Shown: positions 27,916-39,840 of the stretch, in pieces | Layout of the letters: every line of letters starts with the position of its first letter | Numbering within the stretch: the stretch's first letter is position 1 | DNA from: Archilochus colubris | Taxonomy: Eukaryota; Chordata; Aves; Apodiformes; Trochilidae | NCBI GenBank assembly: GCA_023079485.1 | Contig: CM041083.1 | Location: forward strand, 111,811,554-111,875,553 | Length of the DNA: 64,000 bases | Reading direction: 5' to 3' | Made by a program: the position numbers and the translations under genes | Notes under the pieces: generated by a model | Told to the model about the DNA's origin: nothing | The model's database searches: none | What the model saw: only the letters and a program-made list of their open reading frames with translations

Positions 27916-30900
27916 TCACAAAACAATTTGACTGTTACTTGCCACAAAATCAAAGGCAATGTGTAGAGAAGGTAATAAAAATATCTGAATCCTAACGCAA
28001 GCCCTAAGAAAATGTTTCTCATTTTGGAAGAAAACAGGTTAAACATGCTAACATCCAAAATTAACATGAGAAATCCCTATCTTCTTAATGTAAACTGAAA
28101 CAGACCTGACTGCTTTTGCATTGGCCGATGCAGCATCCTTTGTAAGGCAAGCAAAAATCCAGCAATAATCTACTTGCATCAAATTACTAGCAACTAAATT
28201 TCTGTCTGGAACACAGGCAATTTCTTTTAGCATTTTTAAAGTTGGCTTTACCATCTTTTAATAGCAAAATTATTTATAAATTAATAAAAAACACTGAAAA
28301 AACAATTAAGACATCCCCACAATTCCTTAATTATAATGCATATACCTATACTTATAGAAACACAACTTAAACATAGAATTTGGTCAGATCTTTCTTACAA
28401 AGACCTATAAATCTATGTACAAAACACACACAGTAATTTTGGTTCTGTCATCCATGTGACTGTGGTCTTTCTCCCAACCTTAAACCACAGATTCTATAGC
28501 ACTGAATGAAGTCAGTTATTGGTCAGAGCACAAGACAGAGATTCTGTTGTCCTGCAGAAATAACTTGCAACCCCAATGCTAAGTCATGAAATGCCTTGTC
28601 TACCTCCTCAGCTTAGTCTTATGGTAACCTGGATCACAAAGTGGACTGTTTTTTCCTTCTCTCTTTTGACATCTTGAGGAGCTTTAAGGTGGGAAGATAA
28701 TTCTCTTCCATGTATCCTCTTGGTATTTACCATCAGGAGACACCACCTCAAAAGAGAGTGGAACTGCCTCTGGAATCCCCAGGAAGAAAAAAGAGAGACC
28801 CTCCTACAGCAACAGGGAAGGATATCTGACATGTGGGAAGCAGCCAGAGAAATGGCAATTACAAAGCAGGATGAAAGACACTTGGAGTTGTTGTTTTGTT
28901 TTTTTTTTTTTTTAAAAAAAGACATTTCAAGCACTGGAGCTGTTAAGTCCCTGCATATTGATGAGACAGGTGGTAGACTAGAATAGAACAGAATAAAGCC
29001 CCTTGCAAGAAACAAATCCTACCAAGTTGGCTCAGCCATAGGAGAAACTTGGGTATCTGGAAAGCAAAAATAGGCATAATAGGACTGAGCATAGGAAGAA
29101 GCAAGGCTGAATAAGATGATGCCATTTTTACATAATCACAGTTCTAATTACAGTCATACTTTGAAGCAGAGAACAGTATTGTTGGTAACATAATAGAGAA
29201 CTAAAAAAAAAAATAAATTGGCATTGTTCATCTGCTGTACAAGCTATTCTCTACAAACACAAATGAAACAATCAACACGGCATTTTAATTTCCATTGGCC
29301 AACAAGACATTCGTATGAAAGTAATAAATACAGTTCACATTTGCCAACTACTATTATGCTATACTGCTTCTTAAGAGACATTCACGTAAAAATGGTAGAT
29401 TTGCTGGCTGAGAATAAAGAGGTGAATACCAAATTACAAATGCCATAAAAATAGAGAATATCAGGAACTATGTTTGACACTTCCATAGAATCTAACTTTC
29501 TAATCAAAATGCAGTACAGCTGAACTAGAGACTCATACTAGCAACACATAACAATGAATTCTTCCAGCTGCTTTGTATCCCCTGTAGAAGCTTTCACTAC
29601 TTTTGACAAACTTTCCATCCATCAGGCTATATAATAGTGCTTCATTTTAAAACAGCATCTGGTACACATTCATCTTAATGGCAGACAAACACACTAAGAT
29701 CCCTGGAAAATAATTGCTGTACTAAAATACACACAGATATACACAATGCTGACAATCCAGAGACATTTAGTGGTGGAAAAAAATGTCTAAGCTTCTTGGA
29801 TTCATTCAACAACAAAAATGGGATTTCAGAATCTTTTATTAAAAAGATATTTCTCTGCAGTATTCCATAGGAAGAAAGTGATTAGCTGAATAACAGAACA
29901 AGTGATATATCAAAACGTAATTGAAACTGAGACAAGCTAAAGATGATATGTAATTATATGTTGCTTAATGGTAAAATATGATCCAACTACACACTATATT
30001 TTATAGTAAATAGAAGGAAACTCAAACAAAAAGTTGCAAGGCAGAGTGGTAGGGAAAGTAGATGAAAGATGTAGCTGTGAAACTGCCTAAAATGCTATTC
30101 CGAAACAAGGGCTTTTGAAGTATTTTGTCTTCAGAACCATGGCTAAAATTGTGAGGGCCCAAGAAAACAGGCACTGACCTTTTCCCACAGCCTGCTCAGC
30201 AGGAATGGACCTCTAGAACACCTCTAAGTCTGACCTGAAATGTCTTGCAGTTGAGTCCGACTACACTGGGCCTGAACAAAGATAATATCATCATTTGCAG
30301 AGAGATGACATCATTTATCAGTCCAAGAGAAGGAAAGTCAAAGAGGCAAACAAGAGGAAGCTTGCACTTCAGCAACATTCAGTGGACACCCAAACTGGAA
30401 CAAGGCACTTGCAAACACTTCAGGGCAATGTGTGTTTAAAGGAGCACATAACAGTTTGTCAGATCAATAAACACAGGAAAAGTGACATTTCTTGAATCTC
30501 GGAAGATTATTTTACTCATATAACAAGAGTGAGAGGAAGGAAGGAAAGGAAAGAAGGGGTGGAAGGTGGGAAATTGGAGGGAAAGGGGAAATTCTTTTCA
30601 AATTTCATCAAAATTCCTCAGACTCAACCACCTGAAGAGTTAAAGGGAACTGACAAAGTATAATAGTGAAGGAAATCTCTCATGCTTTTTGTGGAAGACA
30701 GCACTGCCACATCGTGCCTGGCAAAGTGCTGAATATGTCAGCCAGATACAAAATTTCTTTTAGTACTTGAGAAATTTCTTGTCAAGTAAACTGGCTAATC
30801 TCATGACAAGCTGGTTGGTGGGGCTGTAAGTTGACTATACTCAGAAACAGAAAGTGAGATAGAGAACTCTACAGCCAGTCTGAGCAGATGTGGCCAGACT

Positions 30901-31280
30901 GGACAGAAATGAGTATAGATCTAGGGTGGGCTTTGCATTTGCTGTACCTGTACTGATTGGCATAGCTAAGAGTGGAATCATTTTTTTGGTTTGTACAGAG
31001 GTGACCTTTACTCTCCTCTGGTATCTCACCCCTTCCTCCAGGTCTCCAGAGTATTGCAGCTCCAACTTACATACATACTGTGCACTTGAAAGTCTTCTAT
31101 AAAGGCATAGCAAAGTAACACTTCTGATATTTCTGCCTACAAGGGTGTAATTTGTCAAGGCTTATATTACACAAGACAAAACAGGCTTAACATGGTGCTG
31201 CACAACCTTCCTTTTTAATGGGCAGAAGGCGGTGTCACTAAGACATGAGACAAGATGCTACATTTAAACTACCATGCTGA

Positions 31281-31318
31281 TGGCTTGGGCTTGGGCCTGG
31301 GCTTGGGCTTGGGCTTGG
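31281..31318 (+). repeat. (GGGCTT)n hexanucleotide run with G-quadruplex motif
   Basis: Five GGG tracts at 31287-31289, 31293-31295, 31299-31301, 31305-31307 and 31311-31313, each separated by three bases (CTT or CCT), meet the G3N1-7 quadruplex rule on the plus strand. A sixth tract is only GG. It is not the vertebrate telomere unit TTAGGG. In the DSCAM pre-mRNA, which comes from the minus strand, this run is C-rich. Confidence 0.92.
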
Positions 31319-31495
31319 TCTGTGTAGGGTAGTATGTCCTGGAGGGGTCAGCATCAAGGAGATGAAAGAATTCATGCAAAAGCAAACCACGAAATTATCT
31401 GTCCAAGGGAGATCCTCCTCTCCTTTTCTTCTGTCACTCTCCATGTTCCCATTCAGACTGCTTCACCTTTAAGAGCCTTTACCATAGTGACTTTA

Positions 31496-31779
31496 TGTCA
31501 CAGTTTAACACTGGCCCGACAATTAAACCGAGTAACAGACGCTCTCTATTAATGTCTCTCTCCTCCTTGATAAAGAAAGGAGAGAGAATATGGGAGAGAG
31601 ACTTATGGGTTGGAAACTAAACTACACAACTTTAATGAAACAGTAATGATAAATAGGAAAAATTACTAAATATATACAACTATACAGGAAAATGGAAACC
31701 ACGTTCCTCCCCCCTTTTCCCCTAATAACTCTCACGTCACCACCGAGGCTGCAGGGCAGCCCTGGGAAAGTCCAGGACA
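31496..31779 (+). mobile_element. Solo LTR of an avian ERVL-type retrovirus, internally deleted
   Basis: It starts TGTCACAGTTTAACACTGG, continues through the purine block with GGAGAGAGAATATGGGAGAG and ACTTATGGGTTGGAAACTAA, and ends in CCAGGACA, so its termini are TGTC and GACA. It is flanked by CTTTA at 31491-31495 and again at 31780-31784, a 5-base duplication of the size expected for ERVL-class integration. At 284 bases it is much shorter than the related copy at 7810-8493. The homologous sequence jumps from CCCTGGGAAAGT directly to the terminal CCAGGACA, which indicates an internal deletion. No internal retroviral genes are present. Confidence 0.85.
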
Positions 31780-32656
31780 CTTTAAAAGTGAAAAATTTTA
31801 TGGAATTTTCATGTTGCATTAGAGGAATTTGTACCATTTTAATTCAGTGCCAGAATGAAATGCAGGGACTTGGTGCTGTGCGTTTCTTTTTCATCATGTT
31901 TTCTTTCATGCTATAGTAAGCTTAAATAACACATTTGTGATTTTTGAAGCTACATTTCTGTGCTTCACAATTTTCTAAAGGCCTCTTTCTAAGTTCTGCA
32001 ACTGATCACTTAAGGCCCCAGTTTTCTCTTTAGTTTCTGAAAGAACTGAAGTATCTTTGAACAACACACAACTTAACATATTAAAAAAATATTGATGTCT
32101 CTGAACAATAAATTGATACTTAAATTTAAATTACCTTCCCCATCCTTTTCGAAGTCTAAATATGATTCCTGTAATACTTATGCAAGGGGAAAGTTTATTC
32201 CTAAAATGAATAACAATTTCAAAATAAAGGGGAAATTATTTTTCATTCCTTTGATTTACCAAATCCACCATGAAATATTTATACAGATAAAATAAAAGAT
32301 ATGAATCAAAGTGAAAGTCTGGAGAAAAGAGACCACTGAGATTATTTAGAAAAATTAAAATCAAAGCAGAAAAGATAAATTATGTAATTAAGCAATATAC
32401 TGCTCTCTTGTATTACGGTGAGTTTTTAGCAACAGCTTTAACAGTCTTACAGTGTAATGTCAAGTTTGCCACAGCCCTGGACATTAATATTCCTCATTGA
32501 CATTGTGATTGATAAACTGGCCAGAAATCAAGTATTTTTTTTTAGATTTAATAGGCCATACAAGGTGTCAGTTTACAATTTAATAATTTCCCACTGTTAA
32601 ATACTAACAACATAAACACAAGAAAGCTAGAAGCCAAACTGAAGACTAGAATAAAA

Positions 32657-32732
32657 ACAAACACACACACACACCCCAAAAAAACCCAACAAAACAAAAC
32701 AAACCACAAAAAAAAAACCCCACAAAAAATAA
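32657..32732 (+). repeat. CA run followed by A-rich (CAAAA)-type simple repeat
   Basis: A short (CA)n run passes into ccccaaaaaaaacc and (CAAAA)-like units. No retroposon body is recognisable upstream, so it is called simple sequence. Confidence 0.85.
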
Positions 32733-32911
32733 TAAGTGACTAGGAACCAAGGTAGTCTCATCAATGTATCAAGCTCCAAAGTTTAATGAAATATTAACAG
32801 TATTTGTGCCTTCTGGAGAATGCCCTTCCCTGAGAGATCTCAGGCATTGTGCCTAAGTTGGGAAATCAGCTTTTTAAAGCCTCCTGCAAAGCTAAAGGGA
32901 AACAAATTATT

Positions 32912-32953
32912 ATATTTATTATATTATATTGTATTATATTATATTATATATTA
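32912..32953 (+). repeat. (TATAT)n / TATTA AT-rich microsatellite
   Basis: Imperfect five-base units of the tatat type (ttatattatattgtattata pattern). It is simple sequence with no other feature. Confidence 0.9.
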
Positions 32954-33667
32954 TTCTTCCTTTGAACACTTTTGCATCTTTTTTTATTTAAAACTAAGAA
33001 AAAAATATGCACATCTACAAAAAACTATTCCACTTGGCACTACTCAAATATGCATTTGCTTTTTAGATGTTTAGCTTCTCTCTGAAATCATGGGACTCAA
33101 ATAGAACAAAACAACTGAGAAATTTAAAGAATAAAATTTAAGCCTCATATCCACATGGACAGTGAAAAATACTGAAATCCACAGTAGCAGAGGAAAATAA
33201 AATATTGATTATTCACTATAAGCTAAAAGGTAAATGCTTTGTAAAACTATTTAATGGAATTTATGTAAAAAGCAATTAAAAAAAACCCCTCAAAACATTT
33301 TTAAGAAAATGGCTGAAGACAGGTAAACAATAAATTATGTTTAAGGAAACTGAATTAACAGGATCATACTGCAAGTTAATTACCCTGTCAACATCCAAAC
33401 AATATAGTATGCTAAGATAACCTTTTTTGCATAAACACACACAGAGAGCTGATAAATGAAACATTGCAGAGTGCATTACTGTGCCTTTCAAATCAGTATT
33501 AGAAGCATTACAAATGCAATCACAAATATGCATATTACTCAGTGCAGAACACAGCCAAAGAAAGACAGTCTGGGTGGGTGGTAGGGTGCAATGGTAGCGA
33601 GCTATGTCACTGCTTAGGATTAATTTAAATTTTTTTCCCAAGATTCAACAATGTCTCACCATGACTG

Positions 33668-33785
33668 AAATTTAAAAAAAAAAAAGAAAAAGAATAATCT
33701 TTTTCTCCTTTCCTCCAATATATCTCCCCTTGTCAAAATTTAAAAAAAAAAAAAAAAAAAAGAAAGAAAGAAAAGAAAAACCAAA
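33668..33785 (+). repeat. Two A-rich runs with GAAA units
   Basis: A first A run near 33670 and a longer one near 33741-33760 that passes into gaaagaaagaaaagaaaaa. This is simple sequence. A processed retroposon tail cannot be excluded, but no body is recognised. Confidence 0.85.
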
Positions 33786-36429
33786 ACCTTTATTTCAGAA
33801 GTAAAAAAACTGATTAGACACCTACAAACAATAATGTTGTAATCAGGACTCAATTATCAAGTAACAGGCTATACAAAGTGACCTAGAGAAATTACTTCAG
33901 CTATTGTGAAAAGATCAGAGTGATGAGGCGTTACAATAATCCATCTGTGATCATGTCTCCCTCTAGGGGTTTTATCTAATGACTAACACATAAGGTTGAT
34001 AAATATTATAAATTTTCTTAGAGCAGGGGTAACATGAATGCCCTTATAAAATTCTGCCTTTCATTCTGATTGGAGAGGAATTTCATATGCCTCTCTAAAT
34101 CGTTAAAGATTCAATGTTCCTGACTATCTGGGGGGAGGTCAGGCAAAACACAGCTCACAGAGGAGTAGGTTTCAGGCAGAAGCAAGATAAGTTTTTTTCA
34201 GAACTAGAAAATGGCACTTGATAAAGATGCTTTTACCAAACTCTTCTACCAAACTTCACTACCTCTTTTAGTCTCACTAAAAGAATGAAGACCAAATAAT
34301 GATAAAGAAAAATTATGAAAGAACACTAACATCAACACAAAATAGCTTTAAGATGGAAAACAAATGCAACCTACTTGCACAAACCAATTTGAGATTGCAA
34401 ATCTAATTAAGAATGAGATGAGGACACTAAACTACTACACTGGTAAAAATGAATACAAAAGCACCAGTAAAACACCACCTCCTACAACACTTTTAAGTCA
34501 ACAGTGGAGTCAAGACAAAAACATTTGTTTGCTATCACCCAGTTTGATCTGATTGATCAATGTTACTTTCTTGTAAACTGCTGAGAAAAGCAGAAAAAGT
34601 AACCAATTTTCTGTCTGCAGTTGTCATCTCCCACAACAGGCAAGATAACTCTTCACTAGTCAGATTGCAGGTGTTCATGAGAACAATGGGCAGAAAAACC
34701 CTTTTTTGTTTCCTCCAGAAAAATATCTCTTTCAGCAGCAACTGCAGAAGCATCCATTGCTCTGACAAAACAATTTTTTCTGATGCTTCTTTCCTACGAA
34801 GTATCACTCCTAACAGTGAACAGGCAAAAGTGTGAAGAATCATTTTCACCCATTTTTCAGTAAGAAAATTCAAATGCTAACTACTCCAAACATGAGCTTT
34901 GCATGGCTGAGCAGCCAGTGATCCTTGACAGGCTGACCTGCTGGGATTGAAGCAAACTTCAGCAGCTCCAAGAGCCTCCATCAGCACAGACCAGGGCAGA
35001 GGCCCCATCACCTCAGAGTGATGCTTTTAAACCCCACATCTTTGAATCTGACCCAAATGCTCTTTGCTTTCTCTTAGTGGAGGCTATCAGAGACCCTGCT
35101 GAAGCCAGAAGACAAAGTGAATCCCAATTGCTCCCTGCCTGGCTTTTCTCCAAGACTTGACATTCAGGCAAAGTGGCAGACAGTGCCCCAGGAGAGAGGC
35201 AATGGGGAAGATGGCATCCAGGAATAAGAAGATGAGGGGCAGCTGCAGGCAGAGCTCCTGAGGGAAGAGTGTAAGGGAAGAAAGGGTTGGAAATATAGTT
35301 GGGACAGAGATCCTGGAGGAAGCCCAGGACAGGCCTTCTACCAATTATTTACAACTTCCTCCCACAAAGGAGGGCTCAGAGGGAATCAGGGGAGTGTTAA
35401 TTTGCAAAATGTAACATTTAAAAATTGTACTGTACAAAGAACTTGAGTTCTTCACTGTAGCAGCTGCCTACTTTGAGTGGTCATCCCAGAGACTTGGTTT
35501 AACATTCAATTAAAAAAAAATATTTGAACTAAAAAGCCCTTCTTGCATGCTTGACTTTTTGATGTCAAAGCAGTCTTATAAATTGCTGTAATTGCTACTG
35601 CAGTACAAAGCAATAAGGAGAAAAAGAAAACCCAAAGAAGAATATATAGTAAGTACAGATGAGCAGTACTTGCTATACATACACTTTTATATATAACAAT
35701 TGCATAATTGGTATCATTCAGAAAGCCAAAATTCTTTCCACAGTATATAATCTCCTAATGCAGAATTGCTTCCCTTCTAGTGTGTTGTGTAATGGTAGCC
35801 AGTATTTTAGGGCTAAGCAGTTTACAATTACAACTTTTCCACAAAAAGGAACAAAAAATAAATTATGCTTTGTCAAATTACTACTCTGATTCAATATGCC
35901 AGTGCTCAACCCTTTATTACAAATGGGTATTCACTTGAATCAGTTTCAAAATCAGAACCACTAATGAGGATAATTAAGTATGCAATTGTTTTTCCCTAGA
36001 AAAAATTATCACTACATAAAAAGCATGCAGTGTTACATTATCATTCTTACAAGACAGAAACTTCATTAAGTCAAAGCAAGCTTCCCCAATTAAAAGAAAA
36101 GGTCCTCAGGTGAAAACATAAAAAGAAGCAGAACTCTCAAATGAGTTACACCTCTGAAACAGGGAGAAGTGTGAGTTTTGATGGAGTGCACTGCAGAGAC
36201 TTGAGCACACAGGCAAATGCTGAGTGGCAAATAAAAGAGATGCAAGTGATGGGAGCCTTTAATCAGCCAAAAAAAGGAATAGGCTGTTTGTGATTTAAAT
36301 GCTTCCTTTTAATGCATGTTCAATAATGGATTGAATGAAAGGGTAAACAGATACTCATGTACGGTAGGCATTCCAGTTTGGGCTACAAAATACCAAAGAA
36401 AGATGTCTAGGTAAGGTTCTTTTCCCCCC

Positions 36430-36430
<1 letters not shown>

Positions 36431-36475
<45 letters not shown>

Positions 36476-36481
36476 AAAAAA
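36431..36481 (+). repeat. Poly(A), (TA)n, poly(A) compound tract
   Basis: An A run, then a run of TA units, then a second A run. The minus-strand frames here reading FFF-YIYIYIYI-FFF are artefacts of the repeat. Confidence 0.97.
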
Positions 36482-37209
36482 TTGAAAAAAATGTCAAATG
36501 TCAACTTGGGAGCAAAAGATGTGTGCCTTTGCTTCTTGAAGAAAGAGACTATGCATAACCTCAACTCTACTCATTTCTGTCATAAAGAACACATTACAAG
36601 AATTCCAAAAGCAACCAGACAGAAATTAGAAGAGCCTTGGATTTCTTTTTTTCTCATGAAAGTATTTTATGAGCAAGTGAAATAGAGATAATTTACTGCA
36701 TCTGAAAAATCAAATTATTCAATAGTTGTATAGTTTTTCTTTTGACTGATATACAAGATTATCATTTTCCAAAGAGTCATCACTTACAGGATTCATTGGC
36801 TGAGATCTAACAGCTTACAGTCTGGGGCTTCTCTGCAAACACTGCAGCTGACGTAATGCTTTCCTATAGTGTCCTGCTGGCCACCTACATCACATTCTAA
36901 TAGGGCCACCAAGTTTTATAACTAAACAAAAGCAAAGAGTAGCCTATTTCTCATTGGACCTACACAGGAAAGAGTCAAAATTTCAAAAGAAATCTCTTCC
37001 ATACAAACATGAAAGTAAAACAGACCAAAATATTTAGTGGAAGCAATTAACTGGCAAGATGTCTCACTAAATTATATTTTAGGTCAGAGTAGTCACCTAC
37101 AGTATGAAACCCACAGTCTGGTCATTTTCCTCTTATCTTTCCCACATCCCAGATGACTGCTCTAATCCTCACGCAAGCCAGAACCTGCAAGATCTTTCAC
37201 CTGGATGAA

Positions 37210-37830
37210 GAAAACAGCCCAAGACAGCCTCCAACCACATCTCTTACAAGTCCTTACCTATTTGTGAACAGCAGATCTAGCAAGACATCTCACCAGTATG
37301 CTTACCAGCTGTGTCAGGAACCTCTTAGCCTGTGCCCTTTCTCTAGTGCTATATTTCCAGAAGACATTCAGTAGGCTGAAGTCCCGCACTAGAACAAGGG
37401 CTACCAATTTTGAGACCTCTGCCAGCCACTTGTAGAATGTTTTGTCTGCCTCCTCATCCTGGTCTATAATAGACACCCAACAGGACATCTGTCTTGTTCA
37501 CCTTCCCCTTCATCCTTACCCATAAACACTCAACCTTACAATCACTATCATCGAGCACCATAAAACCAAAACACTCCCTAACATATAGAGTCACCTCACT
37601 GCCTCTCCTTCCTTGTCTATCCTTTCTGAAGTGCTTATAACCATCCACTGCAGCATTCCAGTCATCAGTCATCCCACCATGTTTCCATGATGGCAACTAT
37701 GTCATAGCTGTCCTGCTGCACAGTGGCTTCCAGCTCCTCCCATTTGTTGAGTCCTTAGTCCATAAGTCCACAGCAGCAGAACAAGTCAGGGCACCTAAAA
37801 ATGCAGCAATGAAAAAAAAAAACCTGAATC
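37210..37830 (-). mobile_element. CR1 LINE fragment, endonuclease region (degenerate)
   Basis: On the minus strand this reads as the apurinic-type endonuclease part of CR1 ORF2: IMETWWDD, then after a frame change DWNAAVDGYKHFRKDRQGRRG, VECLWVRMKGKVNK, LLGVYYRPG, DQDEEADKTFYKWLAEVSK, LVLVRDF and LDLLFTNR. The frame changes at about 37685 and 37490, and a stop in the LLFTNR-GLV segment shows it is inactive. Both ends are truncated. It is a different part of CR1 from the other two copies and is sense with respect to DSCAM. Confidence 0.9.
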
Positions 37831-39791
37831 ATAGGCAAGACAACACATAACCTTGCAAATGACTCTGAAGAGAGCAAACATCTGGGCTCTAGAAATGGTT
37901 TTGTGGAGCAAACTCTTGCCCGGATTGGAAACCCCTTCAAGAGAGCCGCCACTTGGCATTTGGATTTCCAGGTCTGATGTACATTTTCAATCCACTGTAG
38001 AACATGCAGCACATCTTAAGCATTTTGCTGCACTAATGCTACTTCACAACCGTGCTAGATTTTTCCACTCATGAGGATGAGTTCTCAATTTGGCTGTATT
38101 CTTTTTGACAGTTTCCCTGTCATATTAGATGATGCTGTCATGGGCTGAGTCACAGGAAGAGCAGCCCAACTGTAGAACCAGAGAAGCCCTTCCACAGCCA
38201 CCATACACAGCACCAGCAGAGGAACACAGAGTGAAGAGGGCCTGTCTTGCTCAAGGGGTGATTCTCAAATAACTCAGACTTCAAAAAAACAAAAACCAAG
38301 GGGGAGGGAAGGAAAAATAGGGGGAGGGGGAAAAATCTCATAACAATCACTTCTGGTCAGCACAAACAGCCAGTACCAAGAGATCTAAGAAGATAGTCTC
38401 ACTCCCACTGAGCAAAAAGAAGTTGCACGTAATAGTGACTATTTTAGCAATCCAATTGCTGACAGGTTCCTGAAGTTATTTGGCCCTAGTAAGCATCAAA
38501 ATAAAACCAGTACTTATGTAGGTACTAAGTTGCTCAAACACTCCAACACAACAAGGCATAATGAAGAAAAGAAGGATCATTAACATTTGGTTATTGCTCA
38601 CATTTTTCCTAAACTGCTGCTAACATCACCATGTACTGATTTTTGTTTAGATCTCAAAAAATGAAAAGAAATTAAACATACTGGCTCTCATGGCTACTGC
38701 TATAGAAGATTAGAGCTATGACAAATTACTGCAACCTTATTAGGTTGCCAATAGCAAGACTAGATTTTCACTGTACCTATCACTGGAGTTAAAAAAAGAC
38801 AGATCTGAAACAAGTTTTCAGGATTTAATTTTTTTCTTAGCAAAACAAAAAAAAAACTTATTAAATGCTTAGTCCTTGAGCAGTTGCAGTCTGGTATTTT
38901 CTTTGTTATGGGTTTGCTAGGTAATTCATACAATATAGCACACACAGAAAATATTAGGATGTCAAAATACACACAATCCATTACATTTCTTTTACCCAGT
39001 GAGAGGTAAAATCTCAGTCAGTTGAGTTTTGCTGGAGAAAGATTTCTCTAGAGTATTTTAACATTCTGAATTATCCCAAGATAACATACAGTTTGGAAAT
39101 GGCAAGTTAAGCATGTTGTTAAGTTGAGGAATAGAAATATTATGAAAATACTATGGCTAGAGGATGAGCATATAACATACATTTACTTTTTTAGATACTC
39201 TTGACAAAATACAAGACCAGTTTGCCTTAAAGACCTCTTTGTTTACCTGAAAAATAAGCACACGAAATGCTAGTTGTGACTCAGAAATTCCTGGTTTCTG
39301 TTTTAGTCCCTCCATCTCATCAAGGCAATCACAAGCATCAAAGCCCAGCTACAGTAAAACCCATCTTTCTTTGAACTTCAATGAACTTCGAACACTTAAA
39401 TACCAGATACAATTTCTGCTTGGGCCTTTCCTGTGTTTTCCAGGAATTTAAAATATGAATAACAACATAGTACTTCCTCACTCAAATGCAATGAATGAAA
39501 TAGTCCTTGTACCCTCTTTGCAGCAAATCTCTTAGTTTTCATAACATCATTAGGTAAAGCAATAGGCACCGCAGCTGAATTTATAAGTATCTACCAATTC
39601 ACTAAACAATGTTATCATTTTTATATAGGGGACTCGGCTTTTATATATATTTTTCTTCTCCAATTACATGCAGTAAAACAGGTGGTCTACAGAAGGTTTT
39701 TGATAACTGTGTCCATAGTTACATGGGAAGTAGTGTCAATGACCTACAGTGAGGGATTAACCCAAATCAAATAGTGGTTGGAACTTACACC

Positions 39792-39840
39792 ACTGAAGTA
39801 ACAGCAATATGTATCCCCACTATATTGCTGTAACTTCAGT
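39792..39840. repeat. Inverted repeat, 19-base arms with one mismatch
   Basis: The left arm ACTGAAGTAACAGCAATAT (39792-39810) and the reverse complement of the right arm (39822-39840) differ at one of 19 positions. The loop is 11 bases. Pairing stops abruptly on both sides, which is short for a microRNA precursor. No repeat family is recognised. Confidence 0.93.

Noticed and set aside
28608..29015. 135-codon minus-strand frame upstream of the DSCAM Ig1 exon
   Set aside because: Contains a poly(A)/poly(T) derived lysine run and no signal peptide or DSCAM-like text. It is not the missing first exon.
31281..31318. Interstitial telomere repeat
   Set aside because: The unit is GGGCTT, not TTAGGG, and only about six units are present.
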